Source of the DNA: Pelobates cultripes
Lineage: Eukaryota; Chordata; Amphibia; Anura; Pelobatidae
Assembly: GCA_933207985.1 (NCBI GenBank)
Contig: OW240915.1
Location: 272,258,946 to 272,322,945, forward strand
DNA length: 64,000 nt
Direction: 5' to 3'
Positions 47,831-61,625 of this stretch are shown here, piece by piece. The translations under genes and the position numbers were made by a program. Every line of letters starts with the position of its first letter. The stretch's first letter is position 1. The notes beneath the pieces are model-generated. The model worked only from the letters and a program-made list of their open reading frames with translations. It was not told the origin of the DNA and did not search any database.

Positions 47831-49072
47831 GGGTAATGAAATAGGTTGCTAGAAAAATATTCACTGAGAACTTAGTAGGTTATTTTTGACAGTTGCAGGA
47901 GAGGAGTCATGGGGGGGAAGGGAGAGAAATGAAAATCCGCTAACTGTATCTAGCTATTATCACAGTACTGGTCACAGGTAAGGGGATTATGTATACAATC
48001 CCCCCCAAAATGCTTGCCACAGTTTCAGATACATAAGAAGCAGTTTATGACAATCCAAAATGGGGAATATATGCAGTCAAATGGTATCACTCCTAAATTA
48101 CACAAAATATAAAGGAGAGAATACTGAATCACCATAAAAGTGCTCAGAAATGAACACACTAGCTATAAGGGAAAATATCCCACCAACCAACCCCAACAAT
48201 TTTGCGGTACAAAGCTATCATAAAAAAAAAAAATAAGTGTAGTGCTAGCACAAAAAACTAATGTCCTGGTAGAAAAATCCCCAGAAAGTGCCTGACCACA
48301 GAGGTGCCCCTTCGTGATGTAAAAAAGGGGGAGTGCCAAGTCCTGAGCAAAGATTTAGCAGATGTGTCTGGCTCCAAGACGGAGCCTTAACGGCAGCGCA
48401 AGAGGAGTCTTAGGGGATCAATGTAGCTGCTCCCTCCTTCCAATTTACTATGAATTGGTGAAGTTCAATGATGTGTCAATTACATTGTATTTCTCAAGGT
48501 GATCACCTACATGTCATTGGATTGGATAGAGCTGCAGTAGGTGGACTAAAAAAACTTGCACGGCTGTATTCTTATTTACATTGTCTTAACAAACCAGGGA
48601 GTGACCAAAGATGTCTGCCGTATCAAAGTTAATAAATAGCACTAACCATGAATATCTTTAAGATGAGCCATGAACTGAGCGGAGTGTAGCAGTGTAGGAT
48701 TTACAGCGTATGCTACAGTAATCTATGCTTAACTACACAACGTATATAATGACCATAATAAACCAAACCTACTGCATAGTGATGATTTTTAACAGCTAAT
48801 TCCGTTCATTCAATCACTTAATTCCTTTCACATTTGTCAAATTTGATTTTTCATTGCTTTAAAATTTAATCCTTGATGATCATCTCCTGACAGCAATTTT
48901 AGAATCTTCTGACTAATACATAATTAATTTCATGTCATGCATGAATACATTTAAGTCCATATTGCCATGGAAATAATGCAAATAAAGCAATACACGGTCA
49001 ACGTGCTTAGTCGCCATATAAGTACCGCCATCGATGGTAGGAAAACTCAGTGGGCACAGCATGAGCATGACA
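47831..49072. other. No gene recognised
   Basis: Non-coding, with short A and C runs. Nothing identified. Confidence 0.55.
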
Positions 49073-49559
49073 TTAGAGGGACACTTATTGTCTGAATAAA
49101 AAATATCAATAAGAATAAATAAATCAATATTAAGCCAATATACCCCAATTAAAAAATGCATGCATTTATTGCTGAATTTCTGCATTGGGCGTATATCTAA
49201 TAATAGCTTGTAACAGTTGCAGATCGCTTGTCTGCCTTTGCAACCCTCCTCTTCTACCCCGCTCAGGCTTTCTGTGGCTGTCCAATCACAGATGTCTTAA
49301 TGTAGCTGAATGGGAAGTTTTTACAAGGCAGGTGAGCTGGGCAATTGACTCACTCTTGAGTTTAGCTCCACTGTTCTAACCAAACCAGCAAGTAACAGGA
49401 CTTGTTGTCTGATTGACAGCTGGGGGTGTAACAAGGTTACTTTATTAAAGTGCCAAAATCAATTGAAAGCTGTACTTTTGTAAAATGAAAAATGTGGATA
49501 CACTCAACATATAAAGCACTTCAAGAAGCTACAGTTTATGTGTCTGGAGTATTCCTTTA
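49073..49559. mobile_element. TTAA-type miniature element (decayed)
   Basis: Left tip TTAGAGGGACACTTATTGTC and right tip GTCTGGAGTATTCCTTTAA. The left TTAA has changed to ATTA. The interior is non-coding. Confidence 0.5.
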
Positions 49560-50329
49560 ATATGTTTTCTTGTAGAGCCAGCAACATTGAGAATAGGGTG
49601 CTTAGAGATGGAAGCATAGGTTGAGAAATCACCAACTGACAGAAAATAGAATATTTAATAATAATCACATACCTGAATTGAAACAAAAAACAACATACTG
49701 AATTACATTAAGATATATCTTAAATCTATAACAAAAGAGCATTATGTGAGCTTCAGAAGACATAATTTATATTAATATTAGTAATTATCATGTCAAACAT
49801 CTAAAATAAAATAAAAGAAAAAAAGTGCAGTCTAAATTTGGAATCTATGGATTAATATTTATTTAAACATCAAACTAGTTTATCCTAACTGAAAAATAGT
49901 GAGAGACTGAAAATAACTCACATGTATCTTTAGAATGTTCTGAAATTCTAGCAGAATGCTTTAATAAAAAGAGATCTAAGTTAAGAGAAAGGAATGGTTG
50001 TTGCATGGACCACACACATGTTTCTAAACAGGAATCTTTTGTCTTTGTTATATAATACTACATATTAATTAGCATCTTTAAAATTCAGGCAATTGTTCTT
50101 GTCTATTCAACATAAAGGTTATTCACCTAGCATTAATGTAGACCATACCAAGTTCTAAGTCACAGGAAAATGGCATATTTCTAATCTATTAAGTGCCACC
50201 ATATGTCTGTTGTAATTTTAAACCAGACGGTAACATCAAGGGTTAATCATATTATGTATTTGGGAAATATTGAAAATGTAAACATATTCTGCAATGCTTT
50301 CCAATTTTAAAGAAAGGCTATAAAAAAAC
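49560..50329. other. No gene recognised
   Basis: AT-rich, nothing identified. Confidence 0.55.
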
Positions 50330-50696
50330 GACAGTAGCAAAACAGGTTAGAGTGTCCATGATTACTGTGGGGATGTGAGCATCAGAATTGGTCCATGGAG
50401 CAATGGAAGGAGGTCCCTGGTCTGATGAATCACGTTTTGTTTTAAATCAGGTGGATGGTTGAGTGAGTGTGCATCATTTATCTGGGTAAGAGATGGCAGC
50501 AGGATGCCCTATGGGAAAAAGGCAGGCCTGGGCAACCTTGGGTCCTGGCATTTATGTGGATGCAACTTTGACTCGTGCCACCTACTTAAAGATATTTGCA
50601 GACTACATACCCCCTTGATGGCAATGGTGTTCCCTGATTGAGTGGGACCTACACAATATTAGGCAGGTGATTTTAATGCTATGGCTGATCAGTGTA
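50330..50696 (+). pseudogene. Tc1-like DNA transposon remnant
   Basis: The sequence encodes pieces of a Tc1-type transposase: WSDESRFVLNQVDGRV, including the DE/RF signature near the second catalytic Asp, then LGPGIYVDATLTRATYLKIF and PLMAMVFPD. It jumps straight to the 3' end GGACCTACACAATATTAGGC, AGGTGATTTTAATGCTATGG and CTGATCAGTGTA, so the C-terminal catalytic part is deleted. The 5' end is missing too. Confidence 0.7.
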
Positions 50697-52033
50697 AACA
50701 AATAAAATAATAATTAATATTGGAAATATGTAACAAAGTATGTTTAGAACAAAGCTTATTTAAGGGATAATTGATCACTGGTTTATAAACGTTTACTATT
50801 TTACAGTTGCAAGGTCCAAAATATCTGTGCTTATGTTATTCAAATAATTACAGAGTAAAAACAGCAGATGAGAATTATTACTTAATTCTAGTTAGATAGT
50901 CACAATGTAAATAGATAAATAAATCACATTATATATGCTTTCAGTTCGGCTACTCTAGCCTTAAATTTGAAATTCACTTTGAATAACTAAAGTTATTCAC
51001 TTTAGTAAATAACCCGGTCAATTTCAGTTTGATTCTTGGTTATTTCATTATTTGTGTACCTAGTTAATAATATATGCAAGTAATGCCCATCGGCCTATAT
51101 ATTACAACATGAACTAAGCCTCTAGGTAGACTTGTCCATGTCAGCATGAAATATGTTCAGCCATTTTGTTTTCCAGGGAGCGGCTGTGGCATATTATTAA
51201 CACAGCTACAAGGCAAAGGGTTTGCACAGTGTTCTTAAAACAGAGCCAGCAATAATACGAGGCTTAGCTTTTGAAAAAAAAATGAAATGAAGATGTCGTG
51301 AACGAAAACAGTAGTTTTTCTGCCACTGCATTACTCGATCCATATGTGGGCTTAAAGACAGGAAATACTCACCAATCACCGCAATCAAGTCAGAGGCCTA
51401 TGCATCAGAAAGTGCCTTGTGGAACTAATTGTCCGTTATTAAGATTGTCATTGACATGAGAAAGCGTTTTGAAATTTTTAAATCAGAACATGCAATGTAT
51501 ATAGAAAAAGATAACACTCTTCGGTTTGATTCCATAATATAAAACAAAAGTTGTGCTTGCATTTAAAAGGATGGATCATACGAGAGATGCCTGAACAAGA
51601 TATCCTGTGTGAACCACGGTTTGTTGATATGTTTGTGTTCTATAGTTTTATGTTTTCTTTAAAATATCAATCTTTCCAACGTATGCAAGTTTCACTGAGC
51701 AGCTATTGGCAGAACTTCACAGTTTTTGAGTACCCTGACTTTGCCAATTTAAAATTATATTAAACAAGATTTGTGGCACATTTTAAGAAACCAATATTTG
51801 CTCAGAAGTAGTTGAATCAAATTTTTTTTGTGTGTGCGTGTCAGAACTAACTTGCCAGAATGTATCTGGGATGTTTTAGAATTTCATAATTTACACACCT
51901 TTTTCTAAATATATTTTTTTAGGTGGGTAAAAAGGAATTTCATTATACAAATAAATCAGACATAATTGCTCCAACATAACAGATCACTTAATATTGTATA
52001 TAAGTAGTTTTGTGAAAAGAAAACAACAATTAA
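50697..52033. other. No gene recognised
   Basis: AT-rich non-coding sequence. Open frames of 60-70 codons only. Confidence 0.55.
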
Positions 52034-52486
52034 TTAAAGGAACACTCCAGGCGCCCAGACCACTTCTGCCTACTGGAGTGGTCTGGGTGCCAACTCCCAT
52101 TACCCTTAGCCCTGCAACTGTAATTATTGCAGTTTCTATAAACTGCAATAATTACCTTGCAGGGTTAAGTCCTCCTCTAGTGGCTGTCTATTCTTAGAAC
52201 ACGAAAAGTGTTTTAAGCGACACTATGTGAGGATTAAATAATGCTTTCCTATGGGGAGGTCTAATGCACATTAGGTCTCCCCCGCCGACTGACGTTGGCG
52301 GGGGTGAAGAGTAGGCGGAGCCTGACCCAGCGCCGAGGGACATCAGCGCTGGACTCCGGTAAGTCACTGAAGGGGTTTTAACCCCTTCAGCAACTTGGGA
52401 TGGGGGTGGGAGGGAGATGGGCACTGTAGGGTCCTGCAGTGCCAGGAAAACTAACATGTTTTCCTGGCATTGGAGAGTCCCTTTAA
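52034..52486. mobile_element. TTAA-flanked miniature element
   Basis: Left tip TTAAAGGAACACTCCAGGCG and right tip GGCATTGGAGAGTCCCTTTAA with TTAA on both sides. Internal inverted copies include CAGACCACTTC / GGAGTGGTCTGG, GCAGTTTCTATAAACTGC and a GTAAGTCACTGAAGGGG block shared with the element at 4437. Confidence 0.75.
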
Positions 52487-54528
52487 GAACATGACAATGA
52501 TCCCAACACCTACCCAATGTCCTGTTTTGTTTTGCCTTCCCAGCTTGACATTGTCAGAGGACTCCTGCACTTTTAGTTTTCTACCTTTTCTTTCAGGCCA
52601 TTGTTCTTCTTCTTTTCTTTGGCTTTTTTTCTACCTATAATTTTGATATTTTTGCCCACCTGTCCTATTTGTGTTCATCTTATACTCATTCTTATTTATA
52701 GGTCCATTTTTGTTCTACATCTGTCTATCCCTGTGTCCCTATTTTTAGAGAACTACGAGGACCTTAAACACACATAAATGGTATATAAGATGTTAACACT
52801 TTAAATTGTTCACGTGTTATTTCATTCTAGAAAATCACAGTTTATTTCCATTCGTTACCTAATATTATTTTTTATCCCCCAAATCCTACTACTTGAGGGC
52901 CCTGCTCTACTTGTCCATTGACACTTCATAGCATATAGCTCTTACTAGATTTTTCCAGGATTCTACTACCTGTTTTATGTCCTAACCTCTCTTCTGACTT
53001 CATTCGATGTTGTCCTGGCACTGTTCTGCTAATATCCTCTGCTAGGCATTCTCATGCTTTTCCTCTTATTTCCTTTCTTTATATTATATTATAATGACAC
53101 TCATGCCTTATAGTCCCACTGACTGCAATCATTGCAATTACAATGTAGAGACGACTGAATATATTGATGGGTAGAGTTGTTTCATTTGCTGTGAGTAGTG
53201 TTTTGTAACCTCTATGGCCATTTTCTGTCTTGCTGTTGGTGGAGATAACTAAATCAGTAAAGCAGAAAAAAAATTCTGTTTGACCCCTATGACACAATAT
53301 TCCTTTTCAAAGTTGTCGATATTTCCATATTCCCTTTTTGAAGTTGTCCTTCATTAAGCACAGTTCCCACTTATTTGGGGGAATACTCAATATTTACATT
53401 TTCCTGATGGTTATAACAATATGGTAATCAAATTAAAAATAAGGAATCTTAACAAAGCACAGATTAGCCCTGCTCAGCATGTGTTAATGTCCTTATCTGA
53501 GATGATACCAAAAGCATTAGTACACTTTTTTAGGGTTACACAATGGGAGTTATTCACTAAAAATCTAATTATAGAGTACCAAAAACTAAAATGCTAAACT
53601 TAGGCAATAATTGCTGATTTTAGAAAAGAACGTTTTCTAAAGTCACAGCTCGGGTATTTAGCCTAAATTTCATAACTTAGTTTTCAATTTGCTACAATTT
53701 TGTATTAAGTGAATAGACCCAAATACATTTTATCATTTTCTTGAGGACTGTAAAGACGTGGTAATCAAATGCAAAACCAACAAGGGAACTTTAGCAATGC
53801 AAAGTGTGGGTTATTTGAGTGCATATTGCTAAATGCTGAGATATATTATCTTGTTAATCAATAAATGTATGCAGTATATTCCAAAGAATTTCTTGATTAC
53901 TAAATTTATCTTCCATCATACACCATATGAATGTGTCATACTACAGGGTCGAATATTTCATTAGTTTATAGAATTGATATGTGTCTAGAAAATCACGTAT
54001 CAGAGTCCTTAAATGTCACGCTGTTTACCTTGATTATATTAATTAGTGGTAAATATTTACGCATGTGACTTATCCATTTCTCAGGTTATTATATTCCTTG
54101 TTTAAGGTCACAACAGATTTATGCGATTTATAGAAAAGAGAGCTAAGGTAATATGAATAAGGAAAACAGTACTAAAGTTACCAATCATACATTTCAAATA
54201 TAAAACATGCACATTAAGTATTTATACAAATATCACATATGACATCAGAAAAACAAGTAAAATACATACCCCACAGAATTATCACTGGAATTAAAAAAAA
54301 ACCCATCACCTGAGTACCCATAATCAGGTTTACTTTTGAATGTAAGAATTGTCAGGATTTATCAGAATTAAAAGTAAATTAAAAATAAAACTACATAATA
54401 ATCAAACTGAAAATGTTGCTAGTTAGACTATTCTTGTGAATTTTAAAAATTCATTAAAGGTATATTTTCCAAATCGGCTATATTTGTTTAGTGATATTTT
54501 CCAAATCAGCTATATTTGTTTAGTGAAA
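52487..54528. other. No gene recognised; one short tandem duplication
   Basis: AT-rich. ATTTTCCAAATCRGCTATAT is duplicated in tandem at about 54464-54524. Nothing else identified. Confidence 0.55.
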
Positions 54529-54536
54529 ATTTAGAG

Positions 54537-54826
54537 CAGGGGTTTCCCAAAAAGCAGATGCGTGGATGTTTTTAAACTACAGCTACCATGATGCTTTGTC
54601 ATTCTCAAGCAGGCTTCCTCAAACTCCGGCCCTACAGATGTTGCTGAACTACAACTCCCATGATTCTCAGCCTTTTTCACTTATAGAATCAAGGGAGTTG
54701 TAGTTCAGCAACTTCTGGAGGGCCGGAGCTTAGGGAAGCCTGTTCTAAAGCTTTCTAAAGGCACGCAAAGCATCATGGGAGCTGTAGTTCTACATCATCT
54801 GTGGATCTACCTTTTGGGCACCCCTG
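54537..54826. mobile_element. hAT-type miniature element (outer)
   Basis: Tips CAGGGGTTTCCCAAAAAG and CTTTTGGGCACCCCTG, flanks ATTTAGAG and TTTTAGAG (7 of 8). Inner inverted blocks include AAACTACAGCTACCATGATG and its inverse near 54775. It is interrupted by a second element at 54610. Confidence 0.75.
54610..54742. mobile_element. hAT-type miniature element (nested)
   Basis: Tips CAGGCTTCCTCAAACTCCGG and CCGGAGCTTAGGGAAGCCTG, flanks TTCTCAAG and TTCTAAAG (7 of 8). Nearly the whole 133 bp folds back (AACTACAACTCCC / GGGAGTTGTAGTT). Confidence 0.75.
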
Positions 54827-54834
54827 TTTTAGAG

Positions 54835-56640
54835 AATAACTCATAGAATTGCTGACAGTTCCCACTTCAGAGATTTATTCTGACTTGGGTATTTACTAAT
54901 GTGAGAAATAAAAGTGAATTCAAAGTGAATTTCAAATTTAAGGAAAAAATATCCGAGCGGATAGAAAATCTCTAAGCCAGCTATACTTCTAGTTTTGAGA
55001 TTTTTCCTAAAATTTGAAATACATTTTATTGAATAACCTTGTGAGTGGTTGAAGAAAAATCTAAATGAAGAAAGCTGTGATTGATGTTTAGAAGACAGGC
55101 CACGGAAATTCATTTTACTTTATATTCCCTTTGTTATTTGAAAAACTTCTCTCTAGATAGAATGGTATTCTTTACTATCTTTTCATATTTTTTATAACAA
55201 ACACAAAAGCACGATAGATGACATGTATTGAGTTTGCAATGTTTACTCCCTTTTTTTACTCATGAGTTTCCAATAAAAGCGTGTTAATCCTATCAACAAA
55301 TGTAATTTAATATGTTGCTTAGGACAGTTCCTAATTTTCGGTACAAAAGTAGGAGAGAATTTCAGGGTAATAAATGTAATCTGTTTACATTAGTCATGGT
55401 TGTAAACTCCTAAATTGTGTTCAGATTTGCTCAGAAACAAATTTATTTTCTTTGATGAAAATGTGGACTTCTTTGCATCACCAATATAAGTTTTATTACA
55501 AACATTTTATTTTTAACCAGATACTTATTGTCAACAAGTAGAATTTACAGAAGAAGATGGTAAATGTAATAAACAAAGCAACATGTAAACTGATTTATGT
55601 ATAAATCGATTTTAGTGTAAAAATACAGGAAAATAACTATCGGATTGAATTAATATCTGATTATTCTTTATTGTTCTGGTTTTTTTTTTAGGAGGAGGCC
55701 ATGGTTATTTTTAATTGCTGTTGTTTTAGTATAGATGTACATGTAGATATGTAAAATAATATTTTTTGGAAAAATTTGTTATTTTCTTAGGAAAATCTTT
55801 GCCAAGGTTTACACATAAGCCCCATCAAAAATGTTGTACCAGAAAATATAGCGAGATGGCCATGCAAATAGTCCATGCAATGCTTTCTACTAATTCACTA
55901 ATTCTGCTAACTCTACTCATTCACCTCTCTCTGCTATTGGTCCAGGAGATCTCATTTTGCCCTTATCTGCTCTATTCCATGGGTGCGTGTTACTGCAGAT
56001 TTCACTCTGATGACATTATACACATCCAGTCTTTGTTCTCTGGTAATACATCAACATGCTCTGCAAAGATGTGCCATGGATGCTCTACTTTTACCCCTCT
56101 AGTCTTTTTTTCCCTTGACGTTGCTGTCATTGTTTTTCAATGTCACGTAGATGATGCCCCAAATTTACCTCCCCTGACTTCTCATTTTGTATCCTGTATA
56201 AAATTACAAGGTGCATTTTTTTTCTAGATGCCTCATTGCTACCTGAAATGTAACCTACAGGAAATTGAACTAATTATCTTCCTTTCTTCCATATCTTCCT
56301 TAATAACAACCATTGAATTGAATTAGCAACATTGATATCATCAGCTATCCAAACGTCAATGATCATAACATTTTCAATTCTTATCTTCAATATACCCCTT
56401 CAGTATAAAAAAAACCTTTGTCCAGTCCTTCTGCCTCCACATAAACTATATTTCTATAGTCTGCCACATCTTACTTTAAATGGAACATATAGTTTTGAAA
56501 ATAATTGTTATTTCGGCACTCTAGGTTCCCCTCTGTTCACTCTCCTTTTATCTACCCCCTTTTGTGGTGTAAAAATTAAGAAAAAATTATTTTACTCAAC
56601 TTGTTTTCCAGCATTAAAACTCCTCCACTGCAGCCTCCAG
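54835..56640. other. No gene recognised
   Basis: AT-rich. The 153-codon frame at 55766-56227 and 107-codon frame at 56332-56655 have no motifs I recognise and end in simple sequence. An eroded repeat is possible. Confidence 0.45.
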
Positions 56641-57780
56641 CTCCTCCTTTGGTGAAGTCAGCTAGCATGCTGACATCACCCACAATCTCGTCCAATCCAA
56701 TGCTTCTCTATCAATATCATTTGATTCCAAGACCGAGTTTTGCTTGGTCTTTACGAGGAAGCCCCTAGAGGCTGATTAAACCTTGCAATGTCTTACATTG
56801 CAGGGATAAAACTAGAGGACCTGATACTGAAACTGTAGGGAAGCTGCAATGATAAATCCAATATCTCCACTGGTAGTCTGTAAAACATCAAAGAAAGTGC
56901 AGTTCAGCAGTATAATCCCAATTCCCCCAGTAACCGGACGATACACAGTTCTGGGAGTCAACTGTTTAATGGGAGCCACACATGGACATTTATGTGTGTC
57001 CCCATGCAAGGGGTTTACTGTAACACATTCCAGGGGCATTCCCCACTGAACTTGAGAGCGGTCAGTGACAAAGTACACAACATAATTACACTACCTCTCA
57101 GATCCAGGACATGTACATTAATAAACACCACAAAACACACCTTTAACAATAAGGTAACCCCTCAAGTACTATATCCCCGGGTAGCCTGGATCTGATCGCC
57201 CAATATATCCCGAAAGCACACGAGGCACCTGCCCAAAAGAATTCCATGAATTCAGGCGGAGCGATCGGTCTCTTTCAGGAGTACGAAAAACAATAAAATA
57301 ATGTAACTGTTTGTACATCAGTTGGTTGTGGGCCCCTCGTTCGGGAGTTTGCTCCCAACGAATGGGGCTCTTCTCAGGTGAATGGAACTGAACACACGTA
57401 GAGGTGGAAGTCCCACGGGTGTTCGCGCAGTCGAGTGTCCAATTATAGTTGCATGCACTTGATGACCAAACACCACTGTACGTGTTTGCGGCTAAAGATG
57501 GCCGCCGCCATGTGTTTGGTCATGCAAATGACGGCCACCCAGCCAACTGCCTAGAACGTTGCGGTCTAAGTGTGAAGGAGGTTAATAGGGTCAATTGGCA
57601 GCACACAACTCCCTTATGTGGTCTAACTGTTCTGGAGTTTGTTCGGTATCCGAACAACACATTTATAACCTGTTCGGTGGACCCCAATTGCTGAACCAGA
57701 TAAGTCCATGATTTAAAAGAAAGGCACATAATCCAAATAGACAATGAGTTTCTGTGGCAGGAACCAACCACCTAAGTCAT
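56640..57780. repeat. Unclassified repeat-like sequence
   Basis: 56650-56830 resembles the interior of the TTAA miniature elements (AGCTAGCATGCTGACATC, CCCCTAGAGGCTGATTAA, CATTGCAGGG). 56830-57780 is GC-richer than its surroundings, with repeated GTTCGG words. No coding family recognised; low confidence that it is mobile. Confidence 0.35.
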
Positions 57781-59383
57781 ATACGAAAACTGTCATCATT
57801 TTATTATTGTAATACTATTTTATATAACATATTATATGTCATATTGACTTGTAGTGTATTATTTTGTAATTAATGCATACAAGTTGTTAACTATTAAGTG
57901 AAACTCAAGACTTACCCTTGCCCTGTGGGTCCTCCATCTTTAGCCCTCTTGGTCAAAAACACAACTAAGACATTGCATGCTCGCAGCCTCAGCACACACA
58001 GTCTTCAACACATCGATTGGAGGAGGTAGTAAGGATCAAGACACCAAAAGTCAAAGTTAAGCTCACAGGCAGGTGAATTAAACTGACTCCTAACTGACTC
58101 TATGATTTGTGAGTGCTTCAAGTTACCTCACCATTTTAATTTGCTTTTACATACTATACCTTGATGTTTCTTTGTACCATATAGGTTGTATCTGTCACTA
58201 CTATCTGTGATGTATTTTAACCATTGTGTGTGCAATCACCACACTGTCTATTGGCTTACGTATGTATCAACCGAAAGGGAGTTGACAGAGACATGAGCAT
58301 GAGACAAATAGAAAGACATTGAAAACAAGATACTGGGATAAACAAGGAAGGCAGAGTGATTGGCAGAGGAAGAAATTAGAGAGGAATAGTGGTGAAAAAC
58401 GGGATAGAGATTTGGGCAGCAAATGTTTTCCTAGGACAGTAAAACTCTATGCAGTGGCCCTGGGGCCACCTAATCACTCAAATTTTATTTAATAAAAAAT
58501 ATGTAAGAAAAAAGCATATTTCATATTAGACCTGAAAAAGATGATGAGTCACAAGCTCACAAACTCACTTCATGACGTAAATTTAAAGCACTAAATCACA
58601 GCTGCTGTTAGCAATTATTATGCTGTTGAAAGACGCCATGCCAGGGCTGGCTAGTGAAGGATGTATACACTAATTAACACTTAATCAGCACCTGTCTCCC
58701 TCCGGAATTCTCCTAGTAGCAATATGAAGCTTATTTAAATTGTGCTTGTGCTTTACTGTCTGTCTCACGATGTGCGTAGGTATCTTTAAAAACAGGACAT
58801 ACTGCGTTGGAAAAAGAAAATCCACATTCAAACAGATGTTCGTGAAATGGCTATTTTACTGCTAGTTTTATATATTTTAGCTTCTCTTTTTTTTTTGTCT
58901 GGAAGATATTTTGTTACTTCTTAAAGAATTATCTTGGCATTCAGGAAAGGTTGTCTTTTTTCTATTTTACCAATTTACTATTTACTAATAGTGTTCAAAC
59001 TAAATCTTGGATGCTTATACCAACATTCTCCACATTTTGTTCATGAATTGTTTAGAGATTATCAAAAAGTATCTGGAGGCTGGGAACTGGAAAGGCAGGA
59101 TATGATCATCACGGTGGATCTAGCAAATCCTCTGAAGCCAAAATAAGCAAATTGACAAACAGCAGTGACTCTCAATATAAAATTATATAAAAGTAGGGTG
59201 TCATAAAGATTTAATGTAAGAATCAGTGTTAGTACGCCAGCACAAGTTAAAGGATACAAAGAATGTCAATGTGTACTCATGCAATCATCTTGAAAACATT
59301 GCTCATTTTCTTTAACATTGTTCCTTTACAAGAAGTATTTAATAAGAACATATAGCAGTATTACATAAAAATTCAAGTCATAG
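57781..59383. other. No gene recognised
   Basis: AT-rich non-coding sequence. Confidence 0.55.
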
Positions 59384-59475
59384 AAACATAGAAACATAGA
59401 ATGTGATGGCAGATAAGAACCATTCAGCCCATCTAGTCTGCCCAATTTTCTAAATACTTTCATTAGTCCCTAGTC

Positions 59476-60620
59476 TTATCTTATAGTTAGGATAGCCTTA
59501 TGCCTATCCCACGCATGCTTAAACTCCTTTACTGTGTTAACCTCTACCACTTCAGTTGGAAGGCTATTCCATGCATCCACTACCCTCTCAGTAAAGTAAT
59601 ACTTCCTGACATTATTTTGAAACCTTTGCCCCTCTAATTTAAGACTATGTCCTCTTGTTGTGGTAGTTTTTCTTCTTTTAAATATGGTCTCCTCCTTTAC
59701 TGTTTTGATTCCCTTTATGTATTTAAATGTTTCTATCATATGCCCCTGTCTCGTCTTTCCTCCAAGCTATACACATTAAGATCCTTTAACCTTTCCTGGT
59801 AAGTTTTATCCTGCAATCCATGAACCAGTTTAGTAGCCCTTCTCTGAACTCTCGCTGAAGTATCAATATCCTTCTGAAGATACGGTCTCCAGTACTGCGT
59901 ACAATACTCCAAGTGAGATCTCACCAGTATTCTGTACAATGGCATGAGCACTTCCCTCTTTCTACTGCTAATACCTCTCCCTATACAACCAAGCATTCTG
60001 CTAGCATTTCCTGCTGCTCTCAACAATCCTATCCTTTAACATGGTTTCCATTACTTTCCCCTCCACTGAAAGTACTGGCCTAAAGTTGCCCGACTCCTCC
60101 CTATTACCTTTCTTGTGAATTGGCACAACATTTGCTAACTTCCAATCTTCTGGGACTACTCCTGTTAACAATGATTGGTTAAATAAATCTGGGTTAATAG
60201 TTTTGCTAGTACACCACTAAGCTCTTTTAATAACTTTGAGTGTATTCCATCAGGTCCCATTGACTTATTTGTCTTTACTTTTGACAGCTGGAATAGAACC
60301 TCTTCCTCTGTAAACTCACGTGTAATAAATTACTCATTTATCCTTTTTTCTAACTGAGGTCCCTTTCCTTCATTTTCATCTGTAAATACTGAACAAAAAT
60401 ATTCATTGAGGCAGTCAGCTAGACCTTTATCCTCTTCTACATACCTTCCTTCTTTTGTTTGTAATCTAAATAATCCTTGTTTTACTTTCCTTTTCTCATT
60501 TATGTATCTAAAAAAGGTTTTGTCCCCTTTTTTTACTGACTGTGCTATTTTCTCTTCGGTGTGTGATTTGGAAGCTCTTTTAACTTGTTTAGCCTCTTTC
60601 TGCCTAATCTTATAGATCAT
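59476..60620 (-). pseudogene. CR1 linker and reverse transcriptase remnants (pseudogene)
   Basis: Upstream piece at 60330-60620 has AQSVKKGDKTFFRYINEKRK and LADCLNEYFCSVFT, followed by SMGPDGIHSKLLKELS of early RT. After the deletion, 59736-60026 has LVRSHLEYCTQYWRPYLQK and VQRRATKLVHGLQDKTYQER, and 59476-59739 has YFTERVVDAWNSLPTEVVEV. This is the CR1 C-terminal order. No catalytic site remains. Confidence 0.8.
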
Positions 60621-60833
60621 TCTGTCTTCCTCACTCTGGGTTTTTTTATAATTACTAAATGCTAACTTTTAGTTTTTTACTATTTTGGCCACACCTGCGG
60701 AGTACCACAGTAGTTTCTTGAATTTTTTGCTTTTACTGACAAGTCTAATGCAATTTTCTGTTGCCTTCAGTAGTGCAACTTTTAAATAATCCCATTTCTC
60801 TTGGACTCCATTTAAATTGCTCCAGTCTAATAA

Positions 60834-61600
60834 TCACTCCTTTATACATATTCTAATTTTAGAAAAGTCTGTTTTTCTAAAGTGTAAAAATTTTGTTTTT
60901 GTGTGGTGTGACTCAGTCACTGTTCTTATTTTAAACCACACTGACTGATGATCACTGGATCCTAGACATTCACCTACAGTAATATCTGATACCAAATCTC
61001 CATTTGTTAACACTAAATCTAGTATGGCCTCTTTAAGAGTTGGCTTCTCAATGACTTGTTTTAGAGACAATCCCAGTAGGGAGTTTAGAATATGTGTGCT
61101 CCTGGCACAAGCAGCTTTTTTTGTTTTCCAATTTACATCAGGAAGATTAAAGTCACCCATGATGACAACTTCCCCCTTCTATTTCCTCAACTAGTAGATT
61201 ATCTAACTGTTCAATTTGTCCTGGGGGCCTATAAATCACACCTACATGAGTTACTGTGTGATTACCAAATTCTAACGTAACCCAAACGGACACTATGTTC
61301 GCCTCACTAACTTTTATTATGCTAGATTTTATGCTATCCTTCACATACAGGGCCACCCTCCCCCTTTCTTGCCTTCCCTGTCTTTTCTATATAAAGAGTA
61401 CCCCGGTATTGCTATGTCCCAGTCATTTTTCTCATTACACCATGTTTCAGTAACAGCGACTAAATCTACACTATCAGTTGCCGTTATTGCCACAAGTTCA
61501 TGGATCTTATTCCCTAAACTGCGAGCATTTGTAGACATGACTCTAAGCTTATCATTTTTTAACACACTTGCTACAGGCACTTTCTGTCCCAGGTCAATTT
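60834..61600 (-). pseudogene. CR1 AP endonuclease domain (pseudogene)
   Basis: Pieces in order: RVMSTNARSLGNKIHELVA, DLVAVTETWCNEKNDWDIAI, GYSLYRKDREGKKGGG, VGVIYRPPGQIEQLDNLL, MGDFNLPDVNWK and LGSSDHQSVWFKI. These hold the ET, RxPP, GDFN and SDH motifs of LINE endonucleases, which nick the target for priming. Frameshifts near 61360 and 61150 break it. Confidence 0.8.
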
Positions 61601-61625
61601 ACTAAAAAAAAATGCAATCTGTTTC

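Larger units (their letters stand above)
59384..61625 (-). mobile_element. CR1-clade LINE with an internal RT deletion
   Basis: Read from 61625 down to 59384 on the minus strand: AP-type endonuclease, linker region, start of reverse transcriptase, then the RT C-terminus and a 3' end of TTCTATGTTTCTATG, the 8-bp-repeat end typical of CR1. The middle of the RT, including the catalytic YxDD, is missing between about 60040 and 60180. Frames are broken in several places. Confidence 0.85.

Noticed and set aside
55766..56655. Open frames of 153 and 107 codons as a possible host gene
   Set aside because: No recognisable domain, no splice-site or promoter evidence, and low-complexity ends. I could not assign them to any repeat family either.
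57449..57694. 81-codon open frame in GC-richer sequence
   Set aside because: It lies in repeat-like sequence with a minus-strand frame overlapping it, and matches no known domain.
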